DNA of 64,000 nt from Coprothermobacter platensis DSM 11748 (GCF_000378005.1 NZ_KB899040.1:5163-69162); one strand, 5' to 3'; shown: positions 28,739 to 38,088, numbered from the stretch's first letter. Notes: generated by a model not told the origin, from the sequence alone. Numbers and translations are program-made.

Positions 28739-28745
28739 AACTCCT

Positions 28746-29408
28746 ATGGATACGCTTTCTTTTTGGGTCGTTCTTAGCGCTGCTTTGGCTGACAGCGTCA
28801 ATCCTTGCGAAATTGGTATTCTTACCATGGCACTATTGCACATTATTTTTGCTTATGGCAAAGAAAAAGTATTGAGCGTAGGGCTAATGTTTTCTCTTGG
28901 TGTTGCCGTAAGCTATTATTTTTATGGTGTTTTTATCGCTTATGTATTTAGGTTTGTGCCATGGATAAGGATTATCGTCGGTATAGCAGCTATTGCCTTG
29001 GCTATTCCCCGGCTCATCTATGCGCTTAGAAACGAAGAATTGAAGCTTTCTCCTGCACCATTAAGACCGATGGTAAGTGGGCTTCTTCAAAAGGGTAATG
29101 TTTGGTTTGCTCTCCTCGCAGGATTGGTTGCTGGTTTCATTTTAATGCCCTGCAGTAGCGGACCTTACTATGTGATTTTGACTATGCTCAGCCATGATAT
29201 TGTGGCTGTGCGATTGAAGGCTTATCTATGGCTTGCCTTATACAATTTGATTGTTATCCTTCCTCTGCTTGCTATTACCTTAGCAGCACACTTCTTTATT
29301 GATGTCACAAAAATACGTGAGTACAAAGACAGACTTGTTCCTATTATGGAGTTTGGCTCTTCCCTTATCTTGCTTGCTTTGGGTCTATATGTCTTGACCC
29401 AGATGTAG
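28746..29408 (+). CDS. CcdA/DsbD-like thiol-disulfide membrane protein
   Basis: 220 aa, about six helices. Two cysteines sit in the positions expected for CcdA-type electron carriers: DSVNPCEIG near residue 18 and LMPCSSGPYYV near 134, with a symmetrical NPC/PCSSGP arrangement. Such proteins pass electrons from cytoplasmic thioredoxin to exported thiol proteins. No c-type cytochrome genes are in the window, so protection or maturation of another exported protein is more likely. Leaderless. Confidence 0.82.
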   Translation: MDTLSFWVVLSAALADSVNPCEIGILTMALLHIIFAYGKEKVLSVGLMFSLGVAVSYYFYGVFIAYVFRFVPWIRIIVGIAAIALAIPRLIYALRNEELKLSPAPLRPMVSGLLQKGNVWFALLAGLVAGFILMPCSSGPYYVILTMLSHDIVAVRLKAYLWLALYNLIVILPLLAITLAAHFFIDVTKIREYKDRLVPIMEFGSSLILLALGLYVLTQM

Positions 29409-29436
29409 GAGCCTCAGCGGTCTTAAACTGATAACC

Positions 29437-30285
29437 ATGGAAATGCACTGGATAGCGCTCTTTTTAGGTGTGCTTTTTTACTCTTCTTCGTCGCTTCTTA
29501 TAAAGGCTACTTCAACGCTGCCCGTCACATTAGCTTTCTGGCGCGTTTTTTTAGCTACTTTAGTGGTCACACCGTTCTGGTTAAGAGATTCTATCGCATG
29601 GTGGCGAACCCACTTTTCATTGCCCATCATTGTAGCCAGTTTAGGTTTGACATTGGATTTTGTTTTGTGGTTTTTATCGTTGCGGTTTACGTCGGTGGCT
29701 CATGCAACATTCATTGTTAATATGGCTCCATTGTGGGTTGGGCTCATGAGCGGTGTTCTGCTCAGAGAGAAGATGTCCACCGCAGATTGGTTAGGGGTGT
29801 TTTTGGGTGTGTGTGGTGCTGGTATTATGAGCATTGGTAACGGTGTCCAAGGATTCAATAAGGGAGATTTTTTGGCTTTGGGTGCCAGCGGCGGTTTGGC
29901 TTTGTATTTGATAATGACGCGTATGGGAAATCGCAACATAAAGAGCAGCGTTTTCACATACAGTTTGTTTTTCTTGACTAGCACATTTCTCGGCTTTATC
30001 GATATCCTGTTAAAACAAGGTTTTGCCCTACATGGCCATGATTTTCCATTTGTCTTTGCCATGGCATTATTCCCTCAACTGGGCGGTAACACACTTGTAA
30101 ATTATTCTTTGAGGTACTTGCCCGCATCTGTGGTATCTATCGGTCTGCTTGGAGAACCTATTATAGCTACCATAGCGTCTTTCCTCCTTTTTGGTGAGCC
30201 CATAACGTGGCAAGTTGTGGCGGGAGGGTTACTTATTTTTGGGGGTCTGTATGCAACAAATTATTACAAACAGATTAAGGCATAA
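29437..30285 (+). CDS. DMT-superfamily EamA-type transporter
   Basis: 282 aa, ten predicted helices as two EamA repeats (ALFLGVLFYSSSSLLIKATST and DFLALGASGGLALYLIMTRMG). The end of the second repeat has the common SVVSIGLLGEPIIATIASFLLFGEP motif. Exports small metabolites, often amino acids or nucleosides; substrate unknown. It follows the CcdA-like gene by 28 bp. No ribosome site is clear and TAAACT lies 7 nt before the ATG, so it may have its own leaderless start. Confidence 0.88.
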   Translation: MEMHWIALFLGVLFYSSSSLLIKATSTLPVTLAFWRVFLATLVVTPFWLRDSIAWWRTHFSLPIIVASLGLTLDFVLWFLSLRFTSVAHATFIVNMAPLWVGLMSGVLLREKMSTADWLGVFLGVCGAGIMSIGNGVQGFNKGDFLALGASGGLALYLIMTRMGNRNIKSSVFTYSLFFLTSTFLGFIDILLKQGFALHGHDFPFVFAMALFPQLGGNTLVNYSLRYLPASVVSIGLLGEPIIATIASFLLFGEPITWQVVAGGLLIFGGLYATNYYKQIKA

Positions 30286-30358
30286 GCACGCCTTTATCGG
30301 TTTATGCACGTAAGTAAAGAAGACATCTACTTTATGTCAGTTTTATGTTAAAATTAAC

Positions 30359-30387
30359 TTGGTTTTAGAAGTGCATTTGTGTAAAAT
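30359..30387 (+). promoter_or_regulatory. Promoter of gdhA
   Basis: TTGGTT (30359-30364), 17-bp spacer, TAAAAT (30382-30387), preceded by TTGTG. The leader is about 16 nt and contains the GGAGGTG ribosome site. Confidence 0.65.
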
Positions 30388-30409
30388 GTAACTGCTTGGA
30401 GGTGAACAT

Positions 30410-31660
30410 ATGGCAACAGAATCTCTGAACCCGCTGGTCAATGCACAAAAGCAGATCAAGAATGCATGTGACCTTCTTGGGCTAGATCCGTCAGTGTATG
30501 AAATGTTAAAAGAACCTGTGCGTGTTTTGGAAGTTTCCATTCCTGTTAAGATGGACGACGGTAGTCTTAAAGTTTTCAAGGGATGGAGATCTCAACACAA
30601 CAACGCAGTAGGGCCGACAAAAGGCGGTATACGTTTCCACCAGAATGTTACATTGGATGAAGTAAAAGCTTTATCCATGTGGATGACATTTAAGTGCGGC
30701 GTAATCGGTTTGCCTTACGGTGGTGGCAAAGGTGGAGTCGTAGTCGATCCAACCAAGCTTTCTAAGAGAGAGCTTGAAGAACTTAGCCGCGGCTACATAA
30801 GGGCCATTGCAGATTTTGTGGGTCCTGAAGTAGATATTCCTGCCCCCGATGTGAACACTAACGCGGAAATTATGGCGTGGATGGTTGACGAATACAGCAA
30901 ATTACAAGGTCATAACAGCTTCGGGGTTATCACCGGTAAGCCTCTTATTCTCGGTGGGTCAAAGGGCCGTACTGATGCAACTGGATACGGTGTGGCATTG
31001 ACTGCAAGAGAAAGTGCTAAACGTCTTGGTATGGATTTTAATAAGTGCACTGTTGCCCTACAGGGCTTCGGTAACGTTGGAAGTTACAGTGGTCTATATC
31101 TTCACCGTTTAGGTGGTAAGGTAGTAGCTGTCACCGACGTGTTTGGAGGCATTTATAACAAGGAAGGCATAGACATTGACAGCTTGATGGACTATGTGAA
31201 AAAGACCGGCTCAGTAGTCAACTTCCCTGGGACTACGCCTATTACCAATGAGCAGCTCCTCACGTTGGATGTTGATATATTGGCTTTGTGCGCTTTGGAA
31301 AACCAGATTACTGCAGAAAATGCAGGAAGCATAAAAGCCAAGATGATTGTTGAAGGCGCAAACGGTCCAGTAACGCCTGAAGCAGATAAGATCCTTGATA
31401 GCAAGGGCATATTCTTAGCTCCAGACATTTTGGCGAACTCTGGTGGTGTTATGGTTTCTTACTTCGAGTGGGTACAGAACACATCAAATCTGTATTGGAC
31501 CGAAGAAGAAGTAAAACAGCGTCAGGAGGCAGGCATGGTTGATGCCTTTAGGGCTGTTTATGACCTTTCGCAGCAGTATAAAGTGGATATGCGCACGGCA
31601 GCTTACATGATTTCTATTAAGCGCGTTTATGAAGCTATGAAAGCCAGAGGTTGGGTATAA
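30410..31660 (+). CDS. gdhA: Glutamate dehydrogenase
   Basis: 416 aa, hexameric type. Interconverts glutamate and 2-oxoglutarate plus ammonia with NAD(P). Active-site strings are FKGWRSQHNNAVGPTKGGIR, MTFKCGVIGLPYGGGKGGV and PAPDVNTNAEIM; the dinucleotide-binding loop is LQGFGNVGS. GGAGGTG precedes the ATG. With strong promoter and terminator signals it is likely an abundant enzyme, in line with amino-acid fermentation feeding electrons to the hydrogenases. NADH versus NADPH preference cannot be read with confidence. Confidence 0.97.
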   Translation: MATESLNPLVNAQKQIKNACDLLGLDPSVYEMLKEPVRVLEVSIPVKMDDGSLKVFKGWRSQHNNAVGPTKGGIRFHQNVTLDEVKALSMWMTFKCGVIGLPYGGGKGGVVVDPTKLSKRELEELSRGYIRAIADFVGPEVDIPAPDVNTNAEIMAWMVDEYSKLQGHNSFGVITGKPLILGGSKGRTDATGYGVALTARESAKRLGMDFNKCTVALQGFGNVGSYSGLYLHRLGGKVVAVTDVFGGIYNKEGIDIDSLMDYVKKTGSVVNFPGTTPITNEQLLTLDVDILALCALENQITAENAGSIKAKMIVEGANGPVTPEADKILDSKGIFLAPDILANSGGVMVSYFEWVQNTSNLYWTEEEVKQRQEAGMVDAFRAVYDLSQQYKVDMRTAAYMISIKRVYEAMKARGWV

Positions 31661-31700
31661 CTGGTTAAGTTAAGCTTCAGTCAATTAAATTGACCATTGA

Positions 31701-31733
31701 AGGGTGGCTTTAGTAAGCCACCCTATTTTTTTA
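31701..31733 (+). terminator. Intrinsic terminator of gdhA
   Basis: AGGGTGGCTT, 4-nt loop, AAGCCACCCT, followed by ATTTTTTTATTC. A perfect 10-bp stem and U-run. Confidence 0.93.
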
Positions 31734-31810
31734 TTCTTATGCTGTTTCTAAAACGGGCATTTTTCAGGTTTAGAATTGGAGAAGAATAGTTTATAAGGAG
31801 GATGAGGAGT

Positions 31811-32842
31811 GTGGCATTTATCGATTTAAGGTCTGATACCGTTACATTACCCACAGAAGAAATGCGTAAAGCTATGGCAAATGCTGAAGTTGGTGATGAT
31901 GTTTACGGAGAGGATCCCACAATTAATCGTTTAGAGAGTTTAGCCGCAGAAATCATGGGTAAAGAAGCTGCCATGTTTGTTCCTTCAGGAACTATGGGAA
32001 ATCAAGTAAGCGTTATGACTCATACGAGACGCGGTGACGAAGTTATCATGGAAGCGGAGAGTCATGTTTATTATTACGAAGTGGGTGCTATGGCAGCTTT
32101 AAGCGGTGTTCAAGCTCGTCCTGTTCCTGGTGTGCGTGGCGTTATGAATCCGGAAGATGTAAAGAGGGCCATACGCGAACCCAACATACATTATCCAAAA
32201 ACCACGCTTGTGGTTTTAGAGAATACCCATAATCGTGGCGGTGGGAAAGTACTTCCTTTAGAAAACGTTAAAACCATTTCTGAGATTGCTCACAGTAATG
32301 GAATAAATGTTCACATGGATGGAGCACGCATCTTCAACGCTCAAGTTGCCAGCGGTATTCCCGCAAAAGAATATGCACAGTATGCTGATTCCATTATGTT
32401 CTGCCTCTCTAAAGGTTTGTCCGCTCCCGTAGGTTCCATGGTTGCGGGCAGTAAAGACTTTATTGAAAGGGCAAGAAAAAATAGAAAAATGCTCGGTGGT
32501 GGCATGAGACAAGCAGGTATTTTGGCTGCGGCAGGGATAATAGCGCTTACAAAAATGGTGGATCGTTTGCAAGAGGATCATGACCACGCAAAACTGTTGG
32601 GCGAGAAGCTCCATGAAATGGGATACGGGGTGAATCCAGAAGATGTGGAAACCAATATGGTAGTGGTGGATGTAACCGTTGTAGGAAAAGATGTCCATGC
32701 TATGGAAAAAGAGCTGAAAGACAGGGGCATTCTTGCAAATGCAAACAGTAACAAAACGCTGCGTTTAGTCACTCACTATGGGATAACAGCAGAGGACATT
32801 ACAAAAACTATCGATGCTTTTAACGATATCTTGAGGCAGTAG
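31811..32842 (+). CDS. ltaE: Low-specificity L-threonine aldolase
   Basis: 343 aa from GTG 31811. AGGAGG directly abuts an ATG at 31802, too close to use, but stands 9 nt from the GTG, so GTG is preferred. PLP enzyme cleaving L-threonine to glycine and acetaldehyde. Family strings: [44 protein letters not shown], and [16 protein letters not shown] with the PLP lysine. It fits amino-acid fermentation beside gdhA. Confidence 0.95.
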   Translation: MAFIDLRSDTVTLPTEEMRKAMANAEVGDDVYGEDPTINRLESLAAEIMGKEAAMFVPSGTMGNQVSVMTHTRRGDEVIMEAESHVYYYEVGAMAALSGVQARPVPGVRGVMNPEDVKRAIREPNIHYPKTTLVVLENTHNRGGGKVLPLENVKTISEIAHSNGINVHMDGARIFNAQVASGIPAKEYAQYADSIMFCLSKGLSAPVGSMVAGSKDFIERARKNRKMLGGGMRQAGILAAAGIIALTKMVDRLQEDHDHAKLLGEKLHEMGYGVNPEDVETNMVVVDVTVVGKDVHAMEKELKDRGILANANSNKTLRLVTHYGITAEDITKTIDAFNDILRQ

Positions 32843-33183
32843 GTTCTCACCTACCTAATAGCGCTTTGATGTGAGCAAGAAACTTTTCTGCGGGCATGCC
32901 AATAATTACATTCTGCTGAAGTACAGACTGTCATAGCAGCAATAATGTGTGGAGTACTTAATGGCCTATGAGTTCCATTTTGCGGTGATACGTTGTAGTG
33001 GGTGCACAAAACAGATGAAAGGCCTCTTTGCAAAAGGGCAAGTTGTTTGCTCGCTACACAAAGAGGCTTACGCGTTTTATAGTACCATCCCAGTTAAATG
33101 TATCTAATAGTTTTATATGGAAATCAGCACGGCAGCATCTTTTTAGAATGCGTCCGTAAAACTTGTTCCGTAACGATGTTGGA
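32843..33183. other. Gap of 341 bp without a supported gene
   Basis: Short open frames on both strands lack ribosome sites and recognisable proteins. The one clear element is an imperfect long hairpin at 33022-33067: GCCTCTTTG pairs with CAAAGAGGC across a 28-nt loop. It could be a late terminator for ltaE, though no U-run follows. Decayed gene remains are possible but not shown. Confidence 0.5.
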
Positions 33184-34101
33184 TCAGCGTCCTTTTATCA
33201 TGCGTAGCCATTTGGGCTCGAAATACAGTGGAAAATATGGTACAGCTTTTCCTCCAAAAGATAACTTGAAATTGGCAAGACGAGGCAAGTTTATGGCACA
33301 CCAGTCAAAATAATGATAACCTTCGCTTCTTAACTGTTCCAAGATAGAATACATCAACAATGGTGATGCACCTAAAGAAAGCCCTTCTGATGTGTTGCCT
33401 GATACGTAATAATAGGCGCCCTTTCCTTGTAAAAGGATGGCAGCAAAGCTAAGCAGACGGTCATCTTTTTTAGCTGTGTAAATTCTTATCATTTTCCCAA
33501 GTTTTGGCAGAGCCATAAAAAATGTTTTTGGATAAGGTACCTCTATGGATTTACGATTAAATGTGCTCAAATAAACATCCCAAAGTGGTTCCATATCGTC
33601 AGTTTGCTCAACAGTAATTTGTTCTTTTTGTGCTTTATAAATGATATTTCGCTGTTTTTGATCTACTTTCATGATATTGAAGTCTGCCAGTTCATTAATG
33701 GCTGTATATAACACCTGAGCTCCGAAGTTTTCACGCTGGAACCCTCTTATATCTTGAAAGAAATTAGTTGCCGTTATGTAATGGATTACGGAGAAGTTCT
33801 TTTTTAGGTATTGTGCTAAAGCAATTTCAGATTCCAAGAGCTTTCTGTAGTTCATCTGGGTATATACAAGGGGCATATAGGTCATAGGAGGAGCAGGCCT
33901 AACTTGTTTGCCGACTTTTCTTAGCGCTGCGCCCATGAATATGTTACCTGAAGAAACCACAGATAACGTAAAGGTTTCTCCTTCATAACATTCGTCAATT
34001 AATCTCAAAAAAGCATTCGTTGCGAAAGGTGATGGGCATTCCAATTTGTCAATGAAAGTCTCCCAATTTTGGTGGTTCTCAACTATTTCAAAAGTAGCCA
34101 T
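33184..34101 (-). CDS. FemAB-like GNAT acyltransferase (peptidoglycan bridge type)
   Basis: 305 aa. The shape is that of the FemX/FemAB and BioF2-like GNAT superfamily: an N-terminal half ending in TYMPLVYTQ, then a second GNAT half with FNRKSIEVPYPKTFF, GAYYYVSGNTSEGLSLGASPLLMYSILEQLRSEG in two linked stretches, and the ending HYFDWCAINLPRLANFKLSFGG. FemAB proteins add amino acids from aminoacyl-tRNA to lipid II; related proteins have other substrates, so this is a family-level call. TATAAC lies 8 nt before the ATG and no ribosome site is visible, consistent with a leaderless transcript. Confidence 0.8.
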   Translation of the reverse strand: MATFEIVENHQNWETFIDKLECPSPFATNAFLRLIDECYEGETFTLSVVSSGNIFMGAALRKVGKQVRPAPPMTYMPLVYTQMNYRKLLESEIALAQYLKKNFSVIHYITATNFFQDIRGFQRENFGAQVLYTAINELADFNIMKVDQKQRNIIYKAQKEQITVEQTDDMEPLWDVYLSTFNRKSIEVPYPKTFFMALPKLGKMIRIYTAKKDDRLLSFAAILLQGKGAYYYVSGNTSEGLSLGASPLLMYSILEQLRSEGYHYFDWCAINLPRLANFKLSFGGKAVPYFPLYFEPKWLRMIKGR

Positions 34102-34316
34102 AATCTACGGTTATAAGTTTAGCAAAGAAGTGTTTACTCATGAAGAACCTTTATGGCTCGGATACAAAACAAGGTAGATTCTTGCATGTGATAATGGTTC
34201 AGTTATGGATGCTGGAACAGTTTTTCCTGGCAGGAAAGGGAATCCATGGCTGTGGAACCGTTCATCGAATAACGAAGAACTTTTTTGACCGCCGCTTTTT
34301 GGGGAACCTAATCATT

Positions 34317-34967
34317 TTATAGGTTCAGCAGAACTACTGCTTTGTGAAGAGGTAATGCCACATTGTAAATAAACATATTATCTTGATGAAAAATCCATTG
34401 GGGTGCGTAATGGCAATGTCCATGAATTATGGTCACTGTAGAAGTCCTTAATCTTTGGAATAACTTATCCGATGTAAGTTGCAACGGATAACTTACAGGG
34501 TCTATGGTATATGTGCCTACGGCGTAATGAGAAAGCACAATGCTGTGGGGGTGTGTCTGAACGAACCCATCAATGTTTTCTATGCGCTTCTCATAGATTT
34601 TTTCTATACCGGGGATAGATTTTGACTGCCACGGTGTAGGTTCATCCAATACACCCGTAGTTCCATAAATGTCAATGCCCTTTACTTGCACCGCTTCATC
34701 ATCGAGCCACATAACATCGTTGTACTCACGTCTTAGCTTCCTCTTCGCGTTTTCAAATTCTTCGTTTCCAAAAACGCCTATTAGTGGGACTTCGGGCCAG
34801 TTTTTTCTTATTTCATCATGTACCAGATCAAAGGCACCTACGGCGCCACGTAAAATAAGGTCACCTGCGAGCAAAAATAAATCGGGTTCAGGCATTTTTC
34901 TTACACTGTCTATAAAAAACCCGATATATTTTGGGCTATGAATATCAGAACTCGCCGCTATAAGCAT
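34317..34967 (-). CDS. Calcineurin-like metallophosphoesterase
   Basis: 216 aa. Motifs in order: SSDIHSP (DxH), LLAGDLILRG (GDxx), GVFGNEEF (GNxx, His/Asp changed to Glu), VLSHYAVG and HGHCHYAP (GHxH). A small cytoplasmic phosphoesterase of unknown substrate. The GNEE variant replaces the usual GNHD/GNCD, which could weaken catalysis. TATAAT 9 nt before the ATG suggests a leaderless message. The 215 bp downstream hold no supported gene. Confidence 0.9.
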   Translation of the reverse strand: MLIAASSDIHSPKYIGFFIDSVRKMPEPDLFLLAGDLILRGAVGAFDLVHDEIRKNWPEVPLIGVFGNEEFENAKRKLRREYNDVMWLDDEAVQVKGIDIYGTTGVLDEPTPWQSKSIPGIEKIYEKRIENIDGFVQTHPHSIVLSHYAVGTYTIDPVSYPLQLTSDKLFQRLRTSTVTIIHGHCHYAPQWIFHQDNMFIYNVALPLHKAVVLLNL

Positions 34968-35079
34968 GATGTTCTTATTATAGAATCTTGAGCATTTAAT
35001 ACGATGCGCATCAGCTTTGTTTTAGAATTAAAAATATTCGCTTTTATTTATTCTGTTCTAAGCAAGGTGATGTGAGTTT

Positions 35080-36321
35080 ATGGGGAATAGCTGGACAGAT
35101 CGTCTTTACAAAACGTTTCCTGCCTTAAAATACAGGAATTTTAGACTTTTCTGGTTTGGACAAGCCATATCATTGGTGGGCACGTGGACGCAAAACGTTG
35201 GCCAAGGTTGGCTCGTTTTGGAACTTACAAATAACTCTGCTTACAAGTTGGGCATTGTAACAATGCTTCAAACACTTCCCATACTGCTTTTTTCACTGTT
35301 CGCTGGGGCATTTGTTGAGCGGTTTCCAAAGCGCAATGTGTTATTGGTGACGCAGACCTGTTTCGGCATCTTGGCTGCCATACTGGCAACGCTCACCATA
35401 ACAGGTGTTGTTCAGTACTGGCATGTTTTGTTGCTGGCGACATTGCTGGGTGTTACCAATACCTTCGACGTTCCTGCGCGTCAGTCTCTTTATGCGGAAA
35501 TAGTAGAAAAGGAAGACTTGACCGCAGCTATAGCAATGAATTCCATGGTGTTTAATCTGGCACGTATAATCGGACCGACTGTGGCGGCTTTCCTAATAGC
35601 TACTTTGGGTATAGCACTCTGTTTTTATCTTAATGCGCTAAGTTTCGTTGCTGTTATCGTGGGCCTTTACATGATGGACATATCTCATATACATCTACAA
35701 CGCAGCAACAGGAAAGCTTTGGAAGATATTGTAGAAGGATTAAAGTATGTTCAAACCAGACCGTCCATCGTATTTCCTCTTATCATGATGGGTATGCTTA
35801 GTATGTTGGCTATGAATTTCAACATACTGGTTCCCACTCTGGCAAAAGTGCAACTCAACATCGGGGTAACAGGGTACGGTACGCTTATGAGTTTCATGGG
35901 TGTAGGCGCTTTTCTTATATCCATCTACTTGTCGTCAAGAGCATCCAGCCGAAAGACATCCCAGCTTTATTGGTTTGGTGCTTATGGACTTAGTTCTACG
36001 TTAATTGCTTTAGGTCTTAGTAAGAGTGTCTTATTGGCTGAGTTGTTCTTACTCCTTGCTGGCGCTTGCATGCAGTCATTTAATACCATGTCCAATACCA
36101 CTATTCAGGTGAACAGTGAAGATCAGTTCAGAGGTAGGGTGATGAGTCTCTATTCGTTAATGTTCAATGGTGTTACTCCCTTTGGTAGTTACATTTCTGG
36201 CTGGCTTGCTCAAAACCTTGGCGTAAACTGGGCTTTTACCATAAGTGGTATGCTTAGCTTAGTATTTGTTGTGATCATATCGCTTTTGTGGTCGGCTTCT
36301 TTAAGGAGACAGCCGACTTAA
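35080..36321 (+). CDS. Major facilitator superfamily exporter (MFS_3 / EntS-like)
   Basis: 413 aa, twelve helices. Starts FPALKYRNFRLFWFGQAISLVGTW, the typical opening of the EntS-like MFS_3 group, with GAFVERFPKRNVLL as the loop 2-3 motif and DVPARQSLYAEIVEKEDL. Substrate unknown; relatives export siderophores, macrolides or other drugs. GGTGATGTGAG precedes the ATG. Confidence 0.9.
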   Translation: MGNSWTDRLYKTFPALKYRNFRLFWFGQAISLVGTWTQNVGQGWLVLELTNNSAYKLGIVTMLQTLPILLFSLFAGAFVERFPKRNVLLVTQTCFGILAAILATLTITGVVQYWHVLLLATLLGVTNTFDVPARQSLYAEIVEKEDLTAAIAMNSMVFNLARIIGPTVAAFLIATLGIALCFYLNALSFVAVIVGLYMMDISHIHLQRSNRKALEDIVEGLKYVQTRPSIVFPLIMMGMLSMLAMNFNILVPTLAKVQLNIGVTGYGTLMSFMGVGAFLISIYLSSRASSRKTSQLYWFGAYGLSSTLIALGLSKSVLLAELFLLLAGACMQSFNTMSNTTIQVNSEDQFRGRVMSLYSLMFNGVTPFGSYISGWLAQNLGVNWAFTISGMLSLVFVVIISLLWSASLRRQPT

Positions 36322-36361
36322 TGTGCTAATATGAAGAATCATTTTGAAAGGAGGCACTTTA

Positions 36362-36802
36362 ATGGCTGAATTTGATGTTATCGAAATGGGCGAAATGAAA
36401 CGTATAGCTTTAATTGCGCACGACAATAGGAAGCAAGATCTATTGGATTGGGCGTCTTACAACGTGGAAACGCTTAAAGAACACCAACTTTACGCAACGT
36501 GGGGCACGGGGACGCTCTTGGAAGATGAACTTGGTTTGAAAGTCACTAAATTCAAACCCGGACCACTCGGTGGAGACCAGGAAGTGGGTTCGCTTATAGC
36601 AAACAATGGTGTGGACATATTAGTTTTCTTTTGGGATCCCCTGGAACCTATGCCACATGATCCGGATGTGAAAGCTTTACTTCGAATAGCTACCGTTTGG
36701 AACGTAGTAGTGGTATCCGATAAAGCCACGGCAGACTTCGTCGTGTCTTCACCATTTTTCCAAAAGAAATATCCTCGTTTGATAAGACAATACGAGTATT
36801 AG
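36362..36802 (+). CDS. mgsA: Methylglyoxal synthase
   Basis: 146 aa from ATG 36362. The ATG at 36344 is rejected because it forms part of the AAAGGAGG ribosome site. Converts dihydroxyacetone phosphate to methylglyoxal and phosphate, a bypass that relieves sugar-phosphate stress. Motifs: IALIAHDNRKQDLLDW, TWGTGTLLE, GPLGGDQEVG and FFWDPLEPMPHDPDV with the catalytic Asp. The stop codon is inside a terminator stem. Confidence 0.96.
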   Translation: MAEFDVIEMGEMKRIALIAHDNRKQDLLDWASYNVETLKEHQLYATWGTGTLLEDELGLKVTKFKPGPLGGDQEVGSLIANNGVDILVFFWDPLEPMPHDPDVKALLRIATVWNVVVVSDKATADFVVSSPFFQKKYPRLIRQYEY

Positions 36803-36830
36803 GGCAGAAGCCCTAATACTCTGTGTTTAT
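36795..36830. terminator. Compact shared terminator of convergent mgsA and fprA-type genes
   Basis: AGTATTAGGGC, loop AGAA, GCCCTAATACT: a perfect 11-bp stem with a T-rich exit on the plus strand. Both opposing stop codons (TAG for mgsA, TAA for the flavoprotein) are inside the first arm and overlap by 3 nt. Confidence 0.8.
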
Positions 36831-37980
36831 TTGTGATTTCCTCAGCAAGTTTATCTAACGCTTTATAATCTTCTGCTGTGGGAAGTCCTTTAACCAAAAC
36901 TGGTTCCAATAGATCACCTTTCACATTGCTAAAAAGTGCTTTGACCGTATCTAAGGTCTTTCCGCCCCAACCATAAGACCCTATAAAACCATAGATTTTA
37001 GCTTTTGGCCTGAGTATGCTTACCCAATAAGCTACGAGCTGCGCCATGGGATGCATGTTTGTGAGAATAGTAGGGGCAGCCAATACTATGGTGGCAGCAT
37101 CGACCGTTGCCATGGTTAACTCTCCTATGTCCGCTGTGGATATATCATAAGGCTCTACTTCTATGCCATTTTGTACCAGTTTATCGCTAAGGTAATCTAC
37201 CATTTCTTTTGTACTTCCGTGCATGCTTATCCAAGGCAATAGAACAATGTTCTTGGGGGTGTCAGATATCCAGTCTTCATATGCATTGATGATGAAGTCA
37301 GGATTCTGATAGATAGGTCCGTGACTGGGCGCAATCAACTGTATTTCTAACTTCTTAATTTTTTCTATATGGCCTTTTATGATTGTTCTGAAGGGAGACA
37401 TGATTTCTGCATAATAACGTTTTGCACCCATATAGACCAGTCGCTCATCTTCAATAAACAAGCTTGATGTGGCTAAGTGTGAACCTAAAAAGTCACATGT
37501 GAAAAGGACTTTTCTTTCTGGTACATAAGTGAACATGGTTTCTGGCCAGTGCACCCAAGGAGCAAAGATAAACTTAAATGTTAACCCACCTAAATTCAAT
37601 GTACTACCGTCTTCAATGACATCTATTTTATTTTCGGCTATGTGAAGATGGGTTATGAGCAGTTCTTTTGCTTTGCTGTTAGTAACTACTCTCGCTTCGG
37701 GGTACATGCTTAAAACCATGGGCAATGAACCGCTGTGGTCTTGCTCTACATGTTGAACAACTATATAGTCAATCTTCTCCACGTGTTCCAAGTAAGACTT
37801 TAAAACATTCCATTTCATGGGGTCTACCGTATCTATGAGGGCTGTTTTTTCTTGCCCCTTTATCACATATGCGTTATAACTTGTTCCTTGGGGTAGTGGT
37901 ATTAAGGAGTCGAATAACCTTCTATCCCAGTCAGGTGCTCCTACGTAGTAAATGTCATCCGTGACCTTTCTTGGATCCAT
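36799..37980 (-). CDS. fprA: A-type flavodiiron protein (FprA-like)
   Basis: 393 aa. Metallo-beta-lactamase-like diiron domain followed by a flavodoxin domain. Iron ligands are all visible: HVEQDH (His, Glu, Asp), APWVHWPE (His), FTCDFLGSH (Asp) and APSHGPIY (His). The FMN-binding phosphate loop is ISMHGSTKEM, starting near residue 255. It reduces O2 to water or NO to N2O, protecting the hydrogenases; Moorella FprA has this role. No rubredoxin gene is next to it. Good ribosome site GGAGGTG. Confidence 0.95.
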   Translation of the reverse strand: MDPRKVTDDIYYVGAPDWDRRLFDSLIPLPQGTSYNAYVIKGQEKTALIDTVDPMKWNVLKSYLEHVEKIDYIVVQHVEQDHSGSLPMVLSMYPEARVVTNSKAKELLITHLHIAENKIDVIEDGSTLNLGGLTFKFIFAPWVHWPETMFTYVPERKVLFTCDFLGSHLATSSLFIEDERLVYMGAKRYYAEIMSPFRTIIKGHIEKIKKLEIQLIAPSHGPIYQNPDFIINAYEDWISDTPKNIVLLPWISMHGSTKEMVDYLSDKLVQNGIEVEPYDISTADIGELTMATVDAATIVLAAPTILTNMHPMAQLVAYWVSILRPKAKIYGFIGSYGWGGKTLDTVKALFSNVKGDLLEPVLVKGLPTAEDYKALDKLAEEITNKHRVLGLLP

Positions 37981-38088
37981 TCAAATATCACCTCCTTCGT
38001 CATTATACAATGCAAATGTGGGAAAATATCCTGTAGCATTGGGATAATGCAGTAATTTTTAAGTGCTCAAAAAGGGAGGTATGCGTAT

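Noticed and set aside
32851-33033. 60-codon minus-strand frame after the threonine aldolase
   Set aside because: Has many His/Cys/Ser residues but no start signal; at best a remnant.
34140-34322. 60-codon plus-strand frame in the gap before the phosphoesterase
   Set aside because: No ribosome site, no domain, and no overlap with operon logic.
36344-36361. Upstream ATG for mgsA
   Set aside because: The ATG overlaps the ribosome site AAAGGAGG; the next ATG fits the family start.
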